From M0108 sp964523415 (GTDB lineage Bacteria > Pseudomonadota > Gammaproteobacteria > Chromatiales > Chromatiaceae), in the NCBI GenBank assembly GCA_964523415.1, contig CAZFZB010000085.1, positions 1-12,014 of the forward strand: a stretch of 12,014 nucleotides of DNA. Direction: 5' to 3'. Below are positions 6,659 through 12,014 of the stretch, piece by piece (the first letter of the stretch is position 1; every line of letters begins with the position of its first letter). The notes beneath the pieces were generated by a model. The model was not told the DNA's origin. It ran no database searches and was given only the letters and a program-made list of their open reading frames with translations. The translations under genes were made by a program, and so were the position numbers.

Positions 6659-9600
6659 ATGTCACGGCACTTTTCCCTTTCTTTTCTGTTCCTGGCCATC
6701 ATTGCCCCGGTCTGGGCTCTGGTCCAATCCCCTGAGGCACGGGCCGGCGACCCAACGGGACCCCGCATGGTGGTGGTGGAAGGGGTGGACTATTTCGGTA
6801 GTGATCTGGAGACCCGCCAGGACATAGACCTGGAGGCCTGTCAAGCGGCCTGTCTCGCCAACGGGCGGTGTAAGGCCTTCACCTATAACCGCAAGGCACG
6901 CTGGTGTTTTCTCAAGAGTGATTTTGAGGATGCCCGCCCCTTCCCAAACGCCGTCTCGGGCCATATCACCGCCGGTGCGCGGGGGGAAGAGGAACCCAGG
7001 TCGCGCCGCCTAGCGGAACTGGGTTTCCTTCCCAGGGGTTACGCGGAGGAGGCCCGGCGGCAGGCTGCGGAGATCGCCGCCCGGCCCCGGCCGGTCTCGG
7101 CCAAATTTGATCGCTTGCTGGGGGAGGCCGAGGAGGCCCTGCGTACGCAAAACGGCCCAGTCGCCCTGGCCCGTTATGCCGAGGCCTTACGCCTGACTCC
7201 GGAGGCCCCCGCCGCCTGGCTTGGCCTGTCGCGGGCCAGTCTTGGCTATGATCCCGATGACTGGCAGGCCCGCCAACGCCTGCTGGCTGCCGCGTCTGCC
7301 GCCGCCGTCAATGCCTATCTCACCTCCAAGACCGACTTGGAGCGCCTGCGTGCCCTGACGGCTCTTGGCCAGAGCCTGGCGGCCCGCGATCAGTGGCGAC
7401 CGGCCATTCGGGCCCTGAGGTTCGCCTTGATGGTGAAGGAGGACGAGGGGGTCCGGGCCCTTTACGACCAATGGCTGGCGGAACACGGCTTCCGCATCAC
7501 TGGTCATCGCGTCGATTCCGATGCCGCCGATCCCCGCATCTGTATCGAGTTGTCCGACCCCTTGCCCAGGGATCAGGGGAACCTGGCCGACTTCCTCAAG
7601 GTCGAGACGGGGCGCGGTCTGACGGTGGAGGTGGATCCCCAGGCCCTGTGCGTCGATGGCGTGGTCCACGGTGAGCGCTACCGCCTGCGGGTGCGGGCTG
7701 GCCTGCCCGCCGCCGACGGCGAGACCCTGGCCAATTCGGCAGATCTTGACATCTATGTCCGCGATCGCTCGCCCTCGGTGCGCTTCCAGGGTCGCGCCTA
7801 TGTGCTGCCCAAGGGCGGTGAGGCGGCCATCCCCCTGGTGTCCATCAACACCCGCCTGGTCAAGGCCGAGGTGCTGCGGCTCGGTGAGCGTTCCCTGGCC
7901 ACGGGGGCATGGGAGGGAGGTCCCCTGCTTAGATCGCTCAACTCCTACTCGACCGAGCAACTCCGTGACCGGGAGGGGGAGTCCGTCTGGTCTGGCGAGG
8001 TCGAGGTGGGCATGGAACTCAATCGGGAGATGACTACCGCTGTTCCCGTGGGCGCCCTGATTCAGGAACTCAAGCCCGGTGCCTATGTCATGGTCGCCCG
8101 TCCCAGCGAGGCCCCCGACTCCGGTGATGAACTGGCGACCCAGTGGTTCGTCGTCTCGGATATGGGGCTTGCAGCCATCACGGGCCACGACGGCCTGCAC
8201 GCCTTCGTCCGCTCCCTGTCGAATGGCCAGGCCCTGAACGAGGTCGGCCTGCGCCTGGTGGCCCGCAATGACGAGATCCTGGGCCGGGCCACAACGGACG
8301 CCTTGGGCCATGCCAGGTTCGAACCAGGCCTGCTGCGTGGGGAAGGAGGCAACAAGCCGGCCCTGCTGGTGGCCGAGGGTCCGGAAGGGGATTTTGCCTT
8401 CCTCGATCTTGCCCAGTCGGCCTTCGATCTCGCGGATCGAGGCGTGGATGGGCGCCCCGCGCCGGGTCCCGTGGATGTGTTCCTGACGACGGAGCGCGGC
8501 GTCTACCGTGCTGGTGAGCGGGTGCAGGTCACGGCCCTGGCCCGCAATGGCGAGGCGCTGGCCCTGACGGGCCTGCCCCTGACCCTCAAGATTCGGCGGC
8601 CGGATGGCGTCGAACACAGCCGCGTCCTGCTGCCGGATCAGGGTCTGGGCGGGCGGCATCTGGGCCTGGATCTGCCGGCCACCGCCATGCACGGCACCTG
8701 GCGCGCCTCCATCCATGGGGATCCCGAGGCCCCGCCCCTGGCGGAGCAGCCCTTCCTGGTGGAGGACTTCGAGCCCGAGCGTCTGGCCTTCGAGCCGACC
8801 CTCGAGGCCCCGGTCATTATCCCTGCCGTCCAGCAGGATATTCAACTCGAGGCTCGTTTTCTGTTCGGCGCCCCCGCTGCCGGGCTGGAGGTGGAGGGTG
8901 AGGTGCAAATCGAGCAGAGCGATCGCCTGGCCAGCCAGCCGGGTTATCGCTTCGGCCTGGCGGACGAGGAGCCCAGGCCGGCCAGCGCGCCCCTGTCCCC
9001 CGCCCGGACGGATGCCGCAGGTAAGGCCAGCCTACCCTTGGCGCTGCCGGATCTTCCCGCCGGGAGCCGTCCCAACCTCGCCAAGATCGACGTCCGGGTT
9101 CTGGAGGGTGGTGGCCGACCGGTGGAGCGCACCCTAGAGCGCCCCGTCCAGGATACCCGGGCTCGCCTCGGACTCAAGCCCCTCTTCGAGGGCGCCGTGG
9201 ACGAAGGTGGCAAGGCCTTGTTCGAGGTCATCGCCCTTGCCCCCGACGGCCGGCGTCTGGCTCAACGGGGTCTGCGTTGGACCCTGTCGCGGGTGACGAC
9301 CAGCTTCCAGTGGTTTCAGTCCGATGGGCGCTGGGATTATGAGCCTGTGAGCCGTCGCGAGCGCGTGGCCAGTGGCGACCTGAATCTGGGCACCGAGGCC
9401 CCGGCCCGCATCGAGGCCCAGGTGGCCTGGGGTGGCTATGAGCTGGCGGTGACCGGTCCCGAGACCGGGCCCATTCCCGTCAGTTTGACCTTCGAGGCGG
9501 GTTGGTATCAGGCGCCCAAGGCGATCGATACCCCTGATTTCCTCAAGATCTCCCTCGATAAACCCGGCTATCAGGTGGGGGAGAAGGCGCGGGCCCGCAT

Positions 9601-12014
9601 CGAGGCCCGCTTCCCCGGGACTGCCTTGGTCCTGGCCCTGGGCGACCGTCTGCTGACGATGCAGGAGGTTCAGGTTCCGGTCGAAGGCCTGACCGTCGAA
9701 CTCCCCGTGACCGCCGATTGGGGTGCGGGTGCCTATGTGACGGCCCTCCTCTACCGCCCCATGGACCTGACCGCCAAGCGGATGCCGGGACGGGCCATTG
9801 GCCTGGCCTGGGCCGCTGTGGCCCCGGGGGCTCGTGAGTTGCGGGTGGATATGGCGCCTCTGGGTCCCGTAGCCCCTCGCCAGCCCCTGAATTTGGAGAT
9901 TTCGGTACCCAACCTGAACCCCGGCGAGGAGTCCTATGTGACCCTGGCGGCGGTGGATCTTGGCATCCTGAACCTGACCCGCTTCACCCCCCCGGACCCG
10001 GATGCCTGGTATTTCGGTCAGCGCCGGCTAGGTATGGAGATTCGTGACCTTTACGGTCAGCTTATCGACCGGATGCAGGGGGCCCCGGGGGTGGTGCGTA
10101 GTGGTGGCGACGGTGGCCTGGTGCGGTTACAGGGCCCACCGCCGACCGAGGACCTGGTGGCCTTCCACTCCGGCATTCTGCGTCTCGACGCCCAGGGCAA
10201 GGCCCGGGTCAGCTTCGCCCCCTCCGATTTCAATGGCACCCTCAAGCTCATGGCCATGGCCTGGACGGTCGCAGGCGTCGGTCAGGGCGACCAGGATCTG
10301 ATCATGCGCGACCCGATCGTCATCCAGGCCAGCCTGCCGCGTTTCCTCGCCCCGGGCGATAGCTCTCGGGCCCTCGTCGAGTTGACCCATGTCTCCGGGC
10401 CCGCGGGCCGGGTCGATGTAGCACTGGAGACCGAGGGGGGGCCAATCCAGTTGGATGCCCAGTCCGCCCGACGTACCCTGGACCTGGCCGAGGGAGGCCG
10501 AACCCGGTTCGAGGTGCCCTTGCGGGCCTTGAGTGTAGGCGACGCCGGCCTGCGGGTCCGACTCAGGACCCCGGATGGGCAGGAGATCGTCAAACAACTG
10601 AGGCTGCCGGTGCGCGATAACCGTCCGCCTCTGCGTAAGACCTGGGTCGAGACCCTCAAGCCCGGTGGTCGGGGCCTGACGATCTCCCAGGATCTCTTCA
10701 AGGACCTGCAACCGGGCAATGGCTCCGTGCTGATCTCCGCCAGTGGCGCTGGCCGCCTGGATCTGCCAGGGCTGCTGCAATCCCTGGATCTCTATCCCTT
10801 TGGTTGCGCCGAGCAGATCACCAGTCGTGCCCTGCCGCTGCTTTATATGAACCAGATTGCCCTGGCCGCCGGCCTGAGGGGCGAAGGGGAGGCGGGGCCC
10901 CGCATTCAGGCCGCCATCGCCGACCTCATCGGTAAACAGGGATCGGACGGCGGCTTTGGCCTTTGGGGGGCCGGGAGCGAGGATCTTTGGCTGGACGCCT
11001 ATGTAACCGACTTCCTCACCCGCGCCAAGGAAACTGGCCATGGCGTGCCGGATGTCGCCTTCCAGTTGGCCTTGGACAATCTCCGCAACCGTCTGGCCTA
11101 TGCCGGGGATCTTGGGGAGGGCAACGAGAGGGGGGGAGAGGACCTCGCCTATGCCCTCTATGTGCTGGCCCGCAATGCACGAGCCGTCATCGGTGATCTG
11201 CGCTATTACGCCGAGGCAAAACTTGATGCCTTCGCGACCCCTATGGCCAGGGCTCAACTCGGAGCCGCCCTGGCCCTCTATGGCGACAAACCCCGTGCCG
11301 ACCGGGCCTTTGCCTCGGCCCTGGCCTTGCTGGACGAGGGTGAGGAGGGAGAGGGCTGGCGGCCTGATTTCGGCTCCGGTCTGCGGGACGCCGCCGCCCT
11401 CTTGGCCCTGGCCGCCGAGAGCGGCACCCGGTCGATCGATTTGATGGCCCTCGCAGGACGGATCGACAAGCTGGGGGCGCTGGACGGGCGCCTCAGCACC
11501 CAGGAACAGGCCTGGCTGTTGCTTGCGGCTCAGGCCTTGATGGAGGGCGCCGCCAAGCCGAAACTGGAGTTGGAGGGCAGCATCACGGAAGGCCCCCTGT
11601 TCCGGCGCTTCGAGTCCACTAGCCTGGCCGCGGGATCCTTGAACCTCCTCAACCGCGGCAAGCAAGGCGTCGAGGTTTTGGTTAGCCTGTCGGGGATACC
11701 CAAAAAGGCCCCGCCCGCCGGGGGCCAGGGCTATAGCATCGAGCGGGCTTACTATGACCAGGAGGGTAAGCGCATCCAACCCGGTAACTTGACCCAGGGC
11801 CAGCGCCTGGTGGTCCTCGTCACGGTGACCGCCGACGAGCCCGGCGCGGCGCGCCTGCTGCTCGATGACCCCCTGCCCGCGGGCTTTGAGATCGAAAATC
11901 CGAGCCTGCTGCGGGCCGGGGATCTCCAGGGCATCCCCTGGCTGGGGCTGCTGGAGACCAGCGCTCACCAGGAGTTCCGCGCCGATCGCTTCGTGGCCGC
12001 CGTGGATCGCCAGG
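6659..12014 (+). CDS. Bacterial alpha-2-macroglobulin with N-terminal PAN/apple-like domain and CxEQ thioester, C-terminus beyond window
   Basis: Predicted periplasmic or envelope protease trap: cleavage in a bait region exposes a thioester that covalently captures the attacking protease. The frame is open for 1785 codons and leaves the window. ATG 6659 is the first start after an in-frame stop at 6632; GCGGGG lies about 6 nt upstream. Residues 1-29 are a signal peptide (possible cut after EARA) with no lipobox cysteine, unlike lipoprotein members such as E. coli YfhM. Residues about 36-106 form a PAN/apple-like module with C61, C65, C71 and C83. Residues about 125-240 are helical and TPR-like. 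An MG2-like domain (DVFLTTERGVYRAGERV) lies near 605-625; an A2M_N_2-like region near 965-1110; a Gly-rich bait-like stretch (GAPGVVRSGGDGG) near 1140-1155; the A2M core near 1200-1250. The thioester is YPFGCAEQ with C1383 and Q1386, followed by the thioester domain (GGFGLW near 1432, WLDAYVTDFL near 1444). The last MG domains are missing only because the window ends. Confidence 0.93.
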   Translation, partial: MSRHFSLSFLFLAIIAPVWALVQSPEARAGDPTGPRMVVVEGVDYFGSDLETRQDIDLEACQAACLANGRCKAFTYNRKARWCFLKSDFEDARPFPNAVSGHITAGARGEEEPRSRRLAELGFLPRGYAEEARRQAAEIAARPRPVSAKFDRLLGEAEEALRTQNGPVALARYAEALRLTPEAPAAWLGLSRASLGYDPDDWQARQRLLAAASAAAVNAYLTSKTDLERLRALTALGQSLAARDQWRPAIRALRFALMVKEDEGVRALYDQWLAEHGFRITGHRVDSDAADPRICIELSDPLPRDQGNLADFLKVETGRGLTVEVDPQALCVDGVVHGERYRLRVRAGLPAADGETLANSADLDIYVRDRSPSVRFQGRAYVLPKGGEAAIPLVSINTRLVKAEVLRLGERSLATGAWEGGPLLRSLNSYSTEQLRDREGESVWSGEVEVGMELNREMTTAVPVGALIQELKPGAYVMVARPSEAPDSGDELATQWFVVSDMGLAAITGHDGLHAFVRSLSNGQALNEVGLRLVARNDEILGRATTDALGHARFEPGLLRGEGGNKPALLVAEGPEGDFAFLDLAQSAFDLADRGVDGRPAPGPVDVFLTTERGVYRAGERVQVTALARNGEALALTGLPLTLKIRRPDGVEHSRVLLPDQGLGGRHLGLDLPATAMHGTWRASIHGDPEAPPLAEQPFLVEDFEPERLAFEPTLEAPVIIPAVQQDIQLEARFLFGAPAAGLEVEGEVQIEQSDRLASQPGYRFGLADEEPRPASAPLSPARTDAAGKASLPLALPDLPAGSRPNLAKIDVRVLEGGGRPVERTLERPVQDTRARLGLKPLFEGAVDEGGKALFEVIALAPDGRRLAQRGLRWTLSRVTTSFQWFQSDGRWDYEPVSRRERVASGDLNLGTEAPARIEAQVAWGGYELAVTGPETGPIPVSLTFEAGWYQAPKAIDTPDFLKISLDKPGYQVGEKARARIEARFPGTALVLALGDRLLTMQEVQVPVEGLTVELPVTADWGAGAYVTALLYRPMDLTAKRMPGRAIGLAWAAVAPGARELRVDMAPLGPVAPRQPLNLEISVPNLNPGEESYVTLAAVDLGILNLTRFTPPDPDAWYFGQRRLGMEIRDLYGQLIDRMQGAPGVVRSGGDGGLVRLQGPPPTEDLVAFHSGILRLDAQGKARVSFAPSDFNGTLKLMAMAWTVAGVGQGDQDLIMRDPIVIQASLPRFLAPGDSSRALVELTHVSGPAGRVDVALETEGGPIQLDAQSARRTLDLAEGGRTRFEVPLRALSVGDAGLRVRLRTPDGQEIVKQLRLPVRDNRPPLRKTWVETLKPGGRGLTISQDLFKDLQPGNGSVLISASGAGRLDLPGLLQSLDLYPFGCAEQITSRALPLLYMNQIALAAGLRGEGEAGPRIQAAIADLIGKQGSDGGFGLWGAGSEDLWLDAYVTDFLTRAKETGHGVPDVAFQLALDNLRNRLAYAGDLGEGNERGGEDLAYALYVLARNARAVIGDLRYYAEAKLDAFATPMARAQLGAALALYGDKPRADRAFASALALLDEGEEGEGWRPDFGSGLRDAAALLALAAESGTRSIDLMALAGRIDKLGALDGRLSTQEQAWLLLAAQALMEGAAKPKLELEGSITEGPLFRRFESTSLAAGSLNLLNRGKQGVEVLVSLSGIPKKAPPAGGQGYSIERAYYDQEGKRIQPGNLTQGQRLVVLVTVTADEPGAARLLLDDPLPAGFEIENPSLLRAGDLQGIPWLGLLETSAHQEFRADRFVAAVDRQ

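Noticed and set aside
6490..6735. 81-codon plus-strand open frame in the intergenic region
   Set aside because: No ribosome binding site, no protein-like composition, and it overlaps the well-supported start of the macroglobulin gene in another frame.
7187..8908. 573-codon minus-strand open frame opposite the macroglobulin gene
   Set aside because: It is codon-aligned antisense to a continuous macroglobulin frame, has low-complexity Gly/Gln/His-rich translation, and matches no family I recognise.
10127..11968. 613-codon minus-strand open frame opposite the macroglobulin gene
   Set aside because: Same codon-aligned shadow effect; it lies over the thioester and thioester-domain coding region, which is clearly real on the plus strand.

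Overview
The window is GC-rich, densely coded DNA that looks like a gammaproteobacterial chromosome, draft or metagenome-assembled because it carries a 100-N scaffold gap. The evidence for the lineage is indirect: gene families, codon bias and Gram-negative Sec signal peptides. A sulfur-oxidising or purple sulfur lineage (Chromatiales-like) is possible but not shown. No rRNA, tRNA, CRISPR array, insertion sequence or phage gene is visible.

Left part (1-5584) is a probable sulfate-ester module. A large secreted formylglycine-type arylsulfatase (minus strand, C-terminus cut by the window edge) diverges from an AraC-family regulator (plus strand). The regulator is followed 92 bp later by a SulP-family anion permease with a C-terminal STAS domain. 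The simplest reading is that the regulator controls periplasmic sulfate-ester hydrolysis, and the permease may import the sulfate released. This link is inferred from gene order only. The 225-bp divergent region contains three CCC(A/T)GG-type boxes that could be operators.

Middle part (5585-6658) holds a minus-strand gene for a secreted protein made largely of Met/Pro/Glu/Phe hexapeptide repeats, interrupted by the scaffold gap. Its stop codon lies 1 bp from the SulP stop, and a perfect 28-bp palindrome sits in the last SulP codons, possibly as a shared transcription barrier. A good sigma-70-like promoter lies about 90 bp upstream of the repeat gene. This repeat protein is the least explained gene in the window.

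Right part (6659-12014) is one very long plus-strand gene for a bacterial alpha-2-macroglobulin. It has a signal peptide, an N-terminal PAN/apple-like cysteine module, a helical TPR-like stretch, the macroglobulin domains and an intact CxEQ thioester. It runs off the right edge. Such proteins often neighbour a penicillin-binding protein 1C gene, which would lie outside the window. Long open frames opposite the arylsulfatase and macroglobulin genes are codon-aligned shadows, not genes.
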